Below the pieces are notes generated by a model. That model searched no databases. It was not told the origin of the DNA and saw nothing but the letters and a program-made list of their open reading frames with translations. Shown here piece after piece: positions 38,432 to 47,032 of a stretch of DNA of 64,000 nucleotides. Made by a program: the position numbers and the translations under genes. Source of the stretch: an uncultured Granulosicoccus sp. (GTDB lineage Bacteria; Pseudomonadota; Gammaproteobacteria; Granulosicoccales; Granulosicoccaceae); contig CANMQI010000005.1 in NCBI GenBank assembly GCA_947499955.1, positions 372,001 to 436,000 of the forward strand, given 5' to 3'. Position 1 is the stretch's first letter; every line of letters begins with the position of its first letter.

Positions 38432-40441
38432 ATGATTGACCAGGCCATGGTCGTGTTTACACCCAGTGGCAAGCGTGGCAGCTTTCCCCTGGGCACAACC
38501 GTGCTGCAGGCCGCTCGCGAACTCGGTGTCGATCTGGATTCGGTCTGTGGTGGCCGAGGCCTGTGCGGCCGTTGTCAGGTGCAGTGTGCCAGCGGTGAAT
38601 TCTCCAAGCACAACATCGTCTCACGTCAGGAACATCTGAGCGAAGGCACGCGGGTCGAAGCCCGGTACCAACGCATCCATGGCGATTTTGTCGACGGACG
38701 CCGACTTGGCTGCCAGGCGACCATTCAGGGAAACCTGCTCATCGACATTCCGGCGGACAGCCAGGTTCATCGACAGGTCATTCGCAAGGACCTGGACCGA
38801 GCCGACATAACCGTCAACCCGGCGGTCAAGCTGTATGTCGTGGATGTGCAGCAACCTGACATGCACGACCCGTCGGGCGATCTGCGTCGGCTCAAGCAGG
38901 CCATGACCATCGAGTGGGGTCTGACCGGACTGAATGCCAGCCTGTACATACTGCGCGAACTGCAGCAATCCTTGCGCAAGGGCAACTGGCAGGTGACCGT
39001 GGCAGTTCATGAATCCGGGGACATTCTTGGCGTATGGCCAGGGTTCAAGGAGGCGGTTTACGGCGTGGCCATCGATGTCGGATCCACCACCATCGCAGCG
39101 CATCTGTGCGACCTGAGCAGCGGCCAGGTACTGGCCAGCAATGGCGCCATGAACCCGCAGATCCGCTTCGGTGAAGATCTCATGAGCCGGGTGTCCTACG
39201 TGATGATGAATCCGGGCGGCGATGCGCAGATGACCGATGCGGTCATCTCCGCCATCAATGACCTGCTGCGCGCCGTGAGCACGATCTCGGGCATTCTGCC
39301 CGAGGACATACTCGAGCTGTGCTTTGTCGCCAACCCGGTCATGCATCATCTGCTGCTGGGTATCAATCCGGTTGAACTGGGTGGTGCACCCTTCGCCCTG
39401 ACCACCGATGAATCCCTGCAGCTGAATGCCGATGAAATGGGTATTCGGGTGCATCCTCTGGCCAAGGCCTATCTGTTGCCTTGCGTGGCCGGACACGTCG
39501 GCGCCGATACGGCCGGGGTGGTGCTGTCCGAACGACCACAGGCTGGCGAGGCCATGACGCTGCTGGTCGATGTCGGCACCAATGCAGAGATCGTGCTCGG
39601 TAATCATGATCGTCTGGTAGCCTGCTCCAGCCCGACCGGACCGGCCTTCGAAGGCGCACAGATCAGTGGCGGTCAGCGTGCCGCGCCTGGCGCCATCGAA
39701 CGCGTACGAATCGATCCACTGACCCTGGAACCGCGCTTCAGTGTCATCGGCAGCGATACCTGGTCCGATGACGAGAATTTTGCCAGCGACACCGCCACGG
39801 TCGGCGTCACCGGGATCTGCGGCTCGGGAATCATCGAAGTGGTCGCCGAGATGTTTCTGGCCGGTATCATCGACTCCGAGGGTGTCATCAAAGGTGATCT
39901 GGCCGCCCGCAATCCGCGCATCCAGGCCAACGAACGAACCTTCTCCTACCTGCTGTTCCAGGGCTCGCAGGAAGGCGATGTCACCGTCAGGATCACGCAG
40001 AACGATGTCCGGCAGATTCAGCTGGCCAAGGCCGCCCTGTATGCCGGCATCAGGCTGCTGATGGATCGCCTTGGCATCGAGCGTGTCGAGCGTATCCGGC
40101 TCGCCGGTGCCTTCGGCAGTCACATCGATGTCAAGTACGCCATGGTTCTGGGGCTCATTCCCGATTGCGATCTGAGCCAGGTCGGCTCGGCTGGCAATGC
40201 GGCGGGGACCGGCGCCCTGATGGCCCTGCTTGACAAGGACGCACGCACCGAGATCGAACAGGTGGTTCGACGTATCGAAAAGGTGGAGACCGCGGTGGAG
40301 CCTGACTTTCAGCAACATTTCGTGGAAGCGATGGCCTTTCCCCACAAGACGGCATCGTTTCCGGAACTGGGTAAAGTGGTTGCTTTGCCTGAACCCAGCT
40401 CTGCCAGGCCGGTACGCCGTCGACGTGTCCGGCGTGGCTGA
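38432..40441 (+). CDS. RamA-like corrinoid activation protein (2Fe-2S ferredoxin + ASKHA ATPase)
   Basis: 669 residues. N-terminal 2Fe-2S domain with Cys39, Cys45, Cys48 and Cys94 (DSVCGGRGLCGRC), then a linker, then a DUF4445/ASKHA ATPase with YGVAIDVGSTTIAA, LLVDVGTNAEIVL and TGICGSGIIEVVAEM. It reduces inactive Co(II) to Co(I) with ATP hydrolysis, the job done by RamA or by SAM-dependent reactivation in MetH. Ends in an Arg-rich tail ARPVRRRRVRRG. Last gene of the operon, 36 bp after the methyltransferase. Confidence 0.94.
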   Translation: MIDQAMVVFTPSGKRGSFPLGTTVLQAARELGVDLDSVCGGRGLCGRCQVQCASGEFSKHNIVSRQEHLSEGTRVEARYQRIHGDFVDGRRLGCQATIQGNLLIDIPADSQVHRQVIRKDLDRADITVNPAVKLYVVDVQQPDMHDPSGDLRRLKQAMTIEWGLTGLNASLYILRELQQSLRKGNWQVTVAVHESGDILGVWPGFKEAVYGVAIDVGSTTIAAHLCDLSSGQVLASNGAMNPQIRFGEDLMSRVSYVMMNPGGDAQMTDAVISAINDLLRAVSTISGILPEDILELCFVANPVMHHLLLGINPVELGGAPFALTTDESLQLNADEMGIRVHPLAKAYLLPCVAGHVGADTAGVVLSERPQAGEAMTLLVDVGTNAEIVLGNHDRLVACSSPTGPAFEGAQISGGQRAAPGAIERVRIDPLTLEPRFSVIGSDTWSDDENFASDTATVGVTGICGSGIIEVVAEMFLAGIIDSEGVIKGDLAARNPRIQANERTFSYLLFQGSQEGDVTVRITQNDVRQIQLAKAALYAGIRLLMDRLGIERVERIRLAGAFGSHIDVKYAMVLGLIPDCDLSQVGSAGNAAGTGALMALLDKDARTEIEQVVRRIEKVETAVEPDFQQHFVEAMAFPHKTASFPELGKVVALPEPSSARPVRRRRVRRG

Positions 40442-40548
40442 GAGTTCGTGTACGTACGGCAGCCGGCACTGTCGAGTCATGGCGTGGTCATGCCTGCAGC
40501 GGTTGTAGACTGAAGACAAGGTCACGCCACCTCTGCCGGTTCACGGCC

Positions 40549-40554
40549 TATAAT
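40549..40554 (+). promoter_or_regulatory. Candidate -10 box (TATAAT)
   Basis: A perfect TATAAT 24 bp before the likely start of the beta-propeller gene. The -35 position holds no good TTGACA match, so this is only a weak candidate promoter. Confidence 0.25.
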
Positions 40555-40583
40555 GCAGCAATCATTTTTCGAGTCAGGTGCTG

Positions 40584-42386
40584 ATGCAGCGGGTTTTGTC
40601 GGTTATTGCGATCATTGAGACACCGACCCCGCCAGGGTGGATAAATCAGCTGATTCTCAAACTGGAAGCGCGCGACAGTGTTCAATTGAGCATCGTCGTG
40701 CAAGAGCCTGCCAACCGGTCTGTTGATTCACGAACTGATGCGAGGAGACAATCCGTAGCGGGCCACACTCGGCAGGAGACGCCAGGCAATGGCTCTGGCG
40801 CGAACTGCTCGGCCAGCCACGGCCTCGGCAGCTGGCTCGAACGACTGGCCAGCCAGGTACTGTACCAGCGGGTCGACAAACCCCGGTTCTCACCCGATCC
40901 CTGGTCGATCGAGGCGCTTGCCAGGCCGGCATCCACTCGCGTGTTGAGTACCGAGAGCAGTGACGCTGCGCTGGCGAGCTGCGATGTCGTCCTCAAGCTG
41001 ACCGGCAAGGAGCTGCCCGATTCGCTATGGCCCCCTGAATCGGTGCCAGTCTGGGATGCTCACCTGGAAACGCTCGATGCACGCACCGAAGATGCCCTGC
41101 TGCAACGGGAGCCCTTGAACTGGGTCCACCTGTGGTCACATACGCGTGAGAACGGTAGCGGCACCATACACACACGGCGTATTGCCAGCCACGCTCTGCC
41201 AAGACAAACCTTCTCGCTGACGGATCTGCAGCATGCGACCTGGTTCAGCCTGCCTTCGCTGATCGATTCCAGAATCAACTGGCTGGCTCATGCCTGCGAT
41301 CCGGTCAGCACCGAATACACCGAGTCCCTGCCGCAGGCCGAAGGCATGATCGACCCTGAGGTTCGCAACGCTCATGACCGCGCCGAGCAACTTCAACGAC
41401 ACGATTATCTGCCTGAGCAGATATCGGCAGTACACAAACTCGGTCGTACCCTGACACTCTGGTGGTACCAGAGTATCGAGCGTGCTCGCCACCGTTTCTG
41501 GTACGAACAGTGGCAGCTGGCCTTTCGTAATGATGGACCGGATGCCTTGTTTCATGCTGCTGACGCAACGGTCACACCCGATAATCTGGAGCACAACAAC
41601 CGGCTCGATGCACTGGCCAACGGCAAGGTAGGCGACTTCATCACCATCGATTCACCGGAAATGACCTGGTGGGCTGATCCGCATCTGTACCGGCATGGGG
41701 AGGATCTGTATGTCTTCTTCGAGGAGATGCCGATCGAGGGGAAAAACGCTCATCTGTCTGCCGCGCGGCTGACCGATGATGGACGTATCGAAGATCTCGT
41801 GAAAGTGCTCGATGAGGGACAGCATCTGTCCTGTCCCTTCGTGTTCAACGATGGCGATGAGATCTACATGATTCCGGAAACCACGTCTCTGCGCTCCGTG
41901 CAGTTGTACAAGGCGCAGAATTTTCCTCAGCAATGGGTCAAGGTCAAGGATCTGCTCACTGATGTGAATCTGGCCAGCTCCACCGTGTATCTTGACGGTG
42001 AGCGCTGGTGGATGTTCACCAATGGCATGTCGCACCGCTCCGTTGACGGGCGCGATGAATTGCACCTGTATCACGCTGAAACCCCGACCGGACCGTGGCA
42101 GGCTCACCCGATGAATCCGGTGGTTACCGGGGTCGATCGCGCGCGCATGGCCGGTTCGATCATTCGCGACGGCAGTAGATTGTATCGACCCAGTCAGTTC
42201 GGCGCGCTGCGTCATGGCTATGGCATCAATCTGCACCGCATCGACAGGCTCGATCTGCAGGGGTATTCGGAGACCACGGTGGGCCGCCTGCTTCCGGATG
42301 TCGGCACCCGCTGGCAGGGCTGCCATTCCACCAGTTACCTGGATGGCATGACGGTGGTCGACCGCGTCGTCTGGCGCCGCCGTTGA
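40584..42386 (+). CDS. Beta-propeller protein related to the GINT1 N-terminal domain, carbohydrate-linked
   Basis: About 600 residues from the ATG at 40584 (GTG at 40578 possible). N-terminal half has an alpha/beta layout beginning LSVIAIIETPTPPGWINQLI, reminiscent of formyltransferase-type domains. The C-terminal half (about 355-602) has repeated blades: TWWADPHLYRHGEDLYVFFEE, LSCPFVFNDGDEIYMIPET, ASSTVYLDGERWWMFTN, DELHLYHAETPTGPW, MAGSIIRDGSRLYRPSQ. This is the glucosamine inositolphosphorylceramide transferase N-terminal propeller domain, common beside glycan enzymes. The reaction cannot be deduced. It sits oddly inside the C1 region. Confidence 0.72.
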   Translation: MQRVLSVIAIIETPTPPGWINQLILKLEARDSVQLSIVVQEPANRSVDSRTDARRQSVAGHTRQETPGNGSGANCSASHGLGSWLERLASQVLYQRVDKPRFSPDPWSIEALARPASTRVLSTESSDAALASCDVVLKLTGKELPDSLWPPESVPVWDAHLETLDARTEDALLQREPLNWVHLWSHTRENGSGTIHTRRIASHALPRQTFSLTDLQHATWFSLPSLIDSRINWLAHACDPVSTEYTESLPQAEGMIDPEVRNAHDRAEQLQRHDYLPEQISAVHKLGRTLTLWWYQSIERARHRFWYEQWQLAFRNDGPDALFHAADATVTPDNLEHNNRLDALANGKVGDFITIDSPEMTWWADPHLYRHGEDLYVFFEEMPIEGKNAHLSAARLTDDGRIEDLVKVLDEGQHLSCPFVFNDGDEIYMIPETTSLRSVQLYKAQNFPQQWVKVKDLLTDVNLASSTVYLDGERWWMFTNGMSHRSVDGRDELHLYHAETPTGPWQAHPMNPVVTGVDRARMAGSIIRDGSRLYRPSQFGALRHGYGINLHRIDRLDLQGYSETTVGRLLPDVGTRWQGCHSTSYLDGMTVVDRVVWRRR

Positions 42387-43426
42387 CAACTTTGCGCACA
42401 GTAACAGCCGTCTCGCTGGCTCGGCGCCGGTTTCTGGCGGGTGCAAGTGCTCTGGGCTTGTCACTGAAGTGGGGGCAAGGCGCGGCTCAGGCTACTGGTG
42501 AGCAGGTCAATGTCTATAACTGGCCTGACTATGCAGCACCGAACACGATGGAGGACTTCCAGCGCATCTCGGGCATCGAAGCACACTACGAGGTCTTCAC
42601 CGATGACGATGAATTGTTTGCGCGGCTGCGGGGGAGTAATCCGGGGTTCGATCTGATCGTACCGGGCAACGCCAATGTGGAGCGCATGGTCGACGCGGGA
42701 ATGCTGATGCCGCTGGAACATGCCAGAATTGCGAATATCATCAATCTCGACCCGTTCTTCCTCGACCCGCCCTTCGATCCTGGCCGACAGTTCAGCCTGC
42801 CGTATCTCTGGGGCAGCATCGGTATCGGTTATCGCAAATCGGCCCTCCGCTACGTACCGCGCTCGTGGAAGGATCTATTCGACGAGTCCGATCGGCACCA
42901 CCGTATAGCCCTGCTGCGAGAGCCCCTGATCGTCAGGCGGCTGGCCATCAAAGCTCTGGGGGGGTCTCTGAACGATCTGAGCGAGCCGAATCTGGCGGCT
43001 GCCGAGCGCCTGCTCACACGGCGAGATCCCGGCTCCGTCATCTTCGCCCCCGACAATGGCCAGGACCTGCTGCTATCGGGCGAAGTCGATATGGCCATGG
43101 AATGGAATACCGACATCATGCGGGCCATGGATGCCGACGATGATATTGCTTTCGTGCTGCCCGAAGAAGGTGGTCTGCTCTGGGAGGATGCTCTGTGTAT
43201 CCCGAACGGTGCCCCCAACATCGACAACGCCTACGCCCTCATCAATTTTCTGCTGAGTGCCGAGGCCGGTGCCGCCATCGCAGCCTACACCCGCTACGCC
43301 ACCCCCAACCGCGCCGCCCTGTCCCTGCTCGACCCCAGCTACACCACCCACCCCGCCATCCTCCCCACCCCCACCGCCCGCCAAAACAGCCAATACCCCA
43401 CGGGTCGGACCACGACAAGTTTCTGA
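42383..43426 (+). CDS. PotD-like spermidine/putrescine-type substrate-binding protein, C-terminally shortened
   Basis: 347 residues, with a twin-arginine-type signal near the start (LARRRFLAGASALGLSLKWG) and the PotD fold: VNVYNWPDYAAPNTMEDFQ, DLIVPGNANVERM, YLWGSIGIGYRKSAL, MAMEWNTDIM. Start TTG at 42383 overlaps the previous gene; TTG at 42392 is also possible. The C-terminus stops just after the usual ATPNRAALSLLDPSY.. segment: the last helix of PotD proteins is absent and the reading frame runs into a repeat element (43396 on). Probably a truncated, possibly inactive, gene. No permease or ATPase genes adjoin. Confidence 0.8.
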   Translation: MTTLRTVTAVSLARRRFLAGASALGLSLKWGQGAAQATGEQVNVYNWPDYAAPNTMEDFQRISGIEAHYEVFTDDDELFARLRGSNPGFDLIVPGNANVERMVDAGMLMPLEHARIANIINLDPFFLDPPFDPGRQFSLPYLWGSIGIGYRKSALRYVPRSWKDLFDESDRHHRIALLREPLIVRRLAIKALGGSLNDLSEPNLAAAERLLTRRDPGSVIFAPDNGQDLLLSGEVDMAMEWNTDIMRAMDADDDIAFVLPEEGGLLWEDALCIPNGAPNIDNAYALINFLLSAEAGAAIAAYTRYATPNRAALSLLDPSYTTHPAILPTPTARQNSQYPTGRTTTSF

Positions 43427-43783
43427 TTTTATTGAAAACACCATGTGTTCCGGGTGGAAAAACGTCCCTATTCACGCCATTTTGCTCAGAAATGGTCCGA
43501 TTAACGTTGGAGACCGTCAGAACCTGCCTGATTCTAGGCGGGGTCAAACAAGCTGTGAACGCTCGCTCCATTCAGGACAAGGCAGACGGTGTTAATCATC
43601 CCGAATCACCACTCATAACAGTGAAACAAGCCGCAAAAAGGGCTTTCTTTTTCGAGGATTATTCCGTTTATCAAACACTTGTCATGGTCCGACCCGAGGG
43701 AGTCGGTTAGGCGGTGGGAAAGGGTTGTTCAGGTCGCAAAATCGTGATTTTTCAAGGGCATGGCGTGGTCCGACCCGCGGGGG
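43396..43783. repeat. Three-copy GTGGTCCGACCC repeat region in AT-rich DNA
   Basis: A segment of about 24 bp (43397-43420, core gggtcggaccacgacaag) recurs inverted at 43677-43700, and its cgtggtccgaccc core recurs again at 43764-43783. A shorter piece (tggtccga) lies at 43493-43500. The DNA between is clearly richer in A/T than the flanks and has no gene. It looks like a small mobile or palindromic repeat that landed in the potD-like 3' end. Confidence 0.75.
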
Positions 43784-43800
43784 GTGGGTAAACTGGGGGG
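43427..43800. other. Gene-free AT-rich stretch
   Basis: Apart from the repeat copies described for this area I see no gene. An open frame at 43195-43710 crosses the element and the potD-like gene in another phase; it has no coding character. The third repeat copy ends only about 17 bp before the next start codon. Confidence 0.6.
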
Positions 43801-44256
43801 ATGGATACTTGGAATGGTGTAGAGCGTCGGCTGCGGCCGGAGCGGCGGGCTTATACGGTGGGCACGCTGATGACGTGTGCTGTGGCACCGCGGCGCATGG
43901 CAGGTCGGCGACAAGGTGACAGACGCTTTGCGATGCTGGACCGATTCGATAGCGGCATGGTGATGCTCGCTGTGGCTCTGATGTTGTTGTCGGTCACCGA
44001 TTCGATATTCACACTGACGCTGATCGCCCGTGGCGGCACCGAGGTTAATCCATTCATGAACGCGTTGCTGCAACACAGCGTCTGGGCCTTCACGGCCGTG
44101 AAGATGATGCTCACGGGCATTCCGGCCATCGTGCTGGTCGCGGCCGGCAATCTGCTGCTGTTCAATCGCTGGCGAGCGCGCTCCGTACTGGCAGCGCTGG
44201 TGGGCCTCTATATGGGCCTGATTGTCTACGAGCTGGTGCTGCTCTCACTCGGCTGA
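43801..44256 (+). CDS. DUF5658 family membrane protein
   Basis: 151 residues. A cytoplasmic Arg-rich N-terminus (GVERRLRPERRAY, RRMAGRRQGDRR) leads to three membrane helices with the family segment LLSVTDSIFTLTLIARGGTEVNPFM. Function unknown. The 3' end overlaps the convergent regulator gene by 12 bp. A G-rich tract directly before the ATG may act as the ribosome-binding site. Confidence 0.82.
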   Translation: MDTWNGVERRLRPERRAYTVGTLMTCAVAPRRMAGRRQGDRRFAMLDRFDSGMVMLAVALMLLSVTDSIFTLTLIARGGTEVNPFMNALLQHSVWAFTAVKMMLTGIPAIVLVAAGNLLLFNRWRARSVLAALVGLYMGLIVYELVLLSLG

Positions 44257-45267
44257 TGTCGCACGCTTGCTGTTCTTTTTCTGCTCACGCGAATCACCCA
44301 GCAAGCCCGCCGCCCGACGTCGCTCATCACGCGGTGGCAGAGCAAAGGTATCGCGGTAGCATTTCGAGAAATGCGGTGCCGAAATGAAGCCACAAGCCAG
44401 CGCAATGTCGACAATCGGCATACTGCTCTGTAGCAACAGCTGACGAGCGCGTTCCAGCCGCAGCTCCAGGTAGTAGCGCGTGGGCACACAATGCAGATAC
44501 CGTTGAAACAGGCGTTCCAGCTGACGACGTGACAGACCGACGTGATGGGACAGTTCGTCCAGCGTCATCGGCTCCTCGATATTGGCTTCCATCAGCGACA
44601 CCGCCTCGGCAAGCTTGGGCTGACTGGCGCCGATGCGCTGTGTCAGAGGCACACGCTGCCGATCGTTCTGATCGCGGATACGCTCGCACATGAACTGCTC
44701 TGAAATGCGCGTCGCCAGTTCATTGCCATGACACATGCGAACCTCACTGAGCATCATGTCCAGCGGTGCCGTGCCACCGGCACAGGTATAACGCTTGCGG
44801 TCGATCTCGAACAGCTCCGGAGAAATCACCAGGTGCGGAAATTCCTCGCGCGCGGCAGCCAGGTTTTCCCAATGAATGGTGCAACGGTAGTCGTGCAGCA
44901 GATCGGCCCGCGCCAACAGATAGGTGCCGGTACAGATGGCCCCCAGAATGGCACCTTGCTTGTCCAGCTGACGCAGCCACTGCATGCCCGGCTCATCCTT
45001 GACCAGATGTACGTTCAGGCCACTGCAGACGAACACGGCGTCATAGCGCTCCCGGGTCTGCGCACTGTGCTCCACCGGAAACCGGATGCCGTTACTGCAG
45101 GCAACCTCCTGGCCATCGCTGGACACCAACGTCCAGCGATAGAGTGTCTGCCCGCTCAACTGGTTGGCCATGCGCAGTGTTTCCAACGCGCTGCTGAATG
45201 CCAGCAATGAAAACTGCGGCACCAGATAGAAGCCAATGCGAATCGTGCTATCGGCAGAGCCGATCAT
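44245..45267 (-). CDS. GlxA-family AraC-type regulator (GbdR/CdhR-like)
   Basis: 340 residues. DJ-1/PfpI-like amidotransferase domain (residues about 9-190: IGFYLVPQFSLLAFSSALETLRMAN, GAICTGTYLLARADLL) followed by two AraC helix-turn-helices (about 225-315: MTLDELSHHVGLSRRQLERLF, MPIVDIALACGFISAPHFSKCYRDTF). GbdR, which senses glycine betaine and dimethylglycine in Pseudomonas, has the same layout and a very similar N-terminus. Downstream of mttB on the same strand, so likely controls the corrinoid cluster in response to a quaternary amine (inference). Confidence 0.9.
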   Translation of the reverse strand: MIGSADSTIRIGFYLVPQFSLLAFSSALETLRMANQLSGQTLYRWTLVSSDGQEVACSNGIRFPVEHSAQTRERYDAVFVCSGLNVHLVKDEPGMQWLRQLDKQGAILGAICTGTYLLARADLLHDYRCTIHWENLAAAREEFPHLVISPELFEIDRKRYTCAGGTAPLDMMLSEVRMCHGNELATRISEQFMCERIRDQNDRQRVPLTQRIGASQPKLAEAVSLMEANIEEPMTLDELSHHVGLSRRQLERLFQRYLHCVPTRYYLELRLERARQLLLQSSMPIVDIALACGFISAPHFSKCYRDTFALPPRDERRRAAGLLGDSREQKKNSKRATSAE

Positions 45268-45302
45268 GAGTCAATCAAATGGGGCATTTCAAGCACCGGT
45301 AA

Positions 45303-45341
45303 GGCTCTCTGGGTGCGATTCAATCACCCGAGCAGAGAGCC
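45303..45341 (-). terminator. Long hairpin between mttB and regulator
   Basis: Arms ggctctctg (45303-45311) and cagagagcc (45333-45341) with a nested gggtg/caccc pair, right after the mttB stop. No U-run on the minus strand; likely a partial terminator or 3'-end stabiliser that gives mttB a higher level than the regulator. Confidence 0.6.
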
Positions 45342-45353
45342 GACCGGGGTGAC

Positions 45354-46919
45354 TTAATAATTGGCATCCGGAAACGCCGCTTTACGCACTTTAATATATT
45401 CCTGCAGTGCTTCGTCAACTGCAATGTCGATTGCAGGTGCCTCGTAACTGTTCAATGCCGCCTTCCATTGGCCGTTTGCCCGCTGAGCCGCATCGAGTGA
45501 ACCTTCCGATTGCCACTGCTCGAAACTGTTGTTATCCGATATTTCCGATCGCCAGAACGCACTCTGAAAGTTGGCTTGAGTATGCGCACACCCCAGAAAA
45601 TGGTTACCCGGCCCCACTTCACGCAAGGCATCCAGAGCCTGACCATTCTCGCTCAGATCGATCCCTCCAAGCAACACCCCCAGCATGCTGGCCTGGTCGG
45701 CATCCATCATGAATTTCTCATAGCCCATGGCCAGGCCTCCTTCCAGCCAGCCGGCCGTGTGCAACATGAAGTTGACGCCTGCCATGGCTGCCGACTGCAG
45801 CGTGTTGGCAGCTTCATAGGCGGCCTGGGCATCCGGCAGCTTCGACGCACACAACCCGCCGCCACTTCTGAATGGCACGCCGAGGCGCCGCGCCAGAGAA
45901 GCGGCGATGTACATGACCTGGGTCGGTTCGGGAGAACCGAAGGTCGGTGCCCCCGACTGCATGGAGATGGAACTGGCAAAGGTGCCGAACACCACTGGCG
46001 CACCGGGTCGCACCAGCTGCACGAAAGCCATACCGGCCAGAGCCTCGGCCAGAATCTGTGCAGCGGTGCCCGCAACGGTCACCGGCGACATCGCGCCGGC
46101 GAGAATGAAGGGTGAAATGATGCACCCCTGGTTGGCGCGCGCATAGACCTTGGCCGCCCCCAGCATGGTTTCGTCGAAGGTCATGGGTGAATTGGCGTTG
46201 ATCAGATTGACGACCACCGTTTTCTCCACGCCTGTCGCTGGATCGATAAAGTCATCACCGAACAGTATCTTCGCCATGGCGACGGTATCTTCCGCCCGTT
46301 CCGGCGCAGTCACCGAGCCCATGAAGGGTTTGTCGCTGTAGCGCATATGCGCGTACACCATATCGAAGTGACGCTTGTTGACGGGCAGGTCCACCGGTTC
46401 GCAAACCGTACCGCCGGAGTGGTGCAGCGATTTGCTCATATAGGCCAGTTTGACGAAATTCTGGAAGTCTTCGATGGTGGCGTAGCGCCGGCCCTTGTCC
46501 AGGTCATGCACGAACGGAGGCCCGTAGGCGGGTACCATCACCGTATTGTCGCCGCCGATGACAACCGACTTCGCAGGATTACGCGCATGTTGCGTGAAGA
46601 TCGCAGGCGCGCTGTCCTGAACCAGCTTGCGGCACAAGCCGCGTGGAAAGCGAACCCGCTCGCCCTGCACGTCGGCGCCGGCGTTGCGCCACAGTTCCAG
46701 CGCCTCGGCATCATCCCGAAAATCGATCCCGATCTCTTCGAGAATGGTATCCGCATTACGCTCGATCAGTTCGAGACCTTCCTCGTTGAGGATTTCGTAA
46801 TACGGGATCTTGCGCTTGATATAGGCTTGGGCGGTCGTACCGGCTGCAGCCCGGGCTCGTTTGGCTTCTCGCCCGCCGCCTCGTCGCCTGCCTCGCGCAG
46901 GTGCACCTTCTGTACTCAT
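45354..46919 (-). CDS. MttB-family (non-pyrrolysine) quaternary-amine:corrinoid methyltransferase, Arg-rich N-terminus
   Basis: 521 residues, TIM-barrel trimethylamine methyltransferase superfamily (EEGLELIERNADTILEEIGIDF, MVPAYGPPFVHDLDKGRRYATIEDF, MGSVTAPERAEDTVAMAKILFG, NANSPMTFDETMLGAAKVYARANQG, GSPEPTQVMYIAASLARRLG). There is no in-frame amber codon, so it is one of the non-Pyl relatives (MtgB/MtpB type), which demethylate glycine betaine, proline betaine or carnitine rather than trimethylamine. Basic N-terminus APARGRRRGGGREAKRARA. It would load the corrinoid protein with a methyl group. Confidence 0.93.
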   Translation of the reverse strand: MSTEGAPARGRRRGGGREAKRARAAAGTTAQAYIKRKIPYYEILNEEGLELIERNADTILEEIGIDFRDDAEALELWRNAGADVQGERVRFPRGLCRKLVQDSAPAIFTQHARNPAKSVVIGGDNTVMVPAYGPPFVHDLDKGRRYATIEDFQNFVKLAYMSKSLHHSGGTVCEPVDLPVNKRHFDMVYAHMRYSDKPFMGSVTAPERAEDTVAMAKILFGDDFIDPATGVEKTVVVNLINANSPMTFDETMLGAAKVYARANQGCIISPFILAGAMSPVTVAGTAAQILAEALAGMAFVQLVRPGAPVVFGTFASSISMQSGAPTFGSPEPTQVMYIAASLARRLGVPFRSGGGLCASKLPDAQAAYEAANTLQSAAMAGVNFMLHTAGWLEGGLAMGYEKFMMDADQASMLGVLLGGIDLSENGQALDALREVGPGNHFLGCAHTQANFQSAFWRSEISDNNSFEQWQSEGSLDAAQRANGQWKAALNSYEAPAIDIAVDEALQEYIKVRKAAFPDANY

Positions 46920-46990
46920 CGGCCTGATCTTCTGTTGGTCATGTCACCTGCAATAATGGACTGCCGGACCGACCTTCAGTGTTGCAGCGA

Positions 46991-47003
46991 ACGACGTGGT
47001 CGT
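46991..47003. promoter_or_regulatory. Operator-like palindrome upstream of mttB
   Basis: acgacgtggtcgt, two acgac/gtcgt half-sites around gtg, about 70 bp upstream of the mttB start on the minus strand. Could be a regulator site; only one copy is visible, so this is speculative. Confidence 0.25.
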
Positions 47004-47032
47004 AACGCCAAACGACCTGACTGCACTCAAAT

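Noticed and set aside
38621..40525. A 634-residue open frame antisense to the RamA-like gene
   Set aside because: Same codon-phase shadow effect; the plus-strand protein has 2Fe-2S and ASKHA motifs over its full length.
43195..43710. An open frame overlapping the potD-like 3' end and repeat region
   Set aside because: Its first part is an out-of-phase shadow of the binding-protein gene and the rest is AT-rich repeat.
45354..46919. A pyrrolysine-containing trimethylamine methyltransferase
   Set aside because: No in-frame TAG codon before the stop, and no pyl genes in the window.
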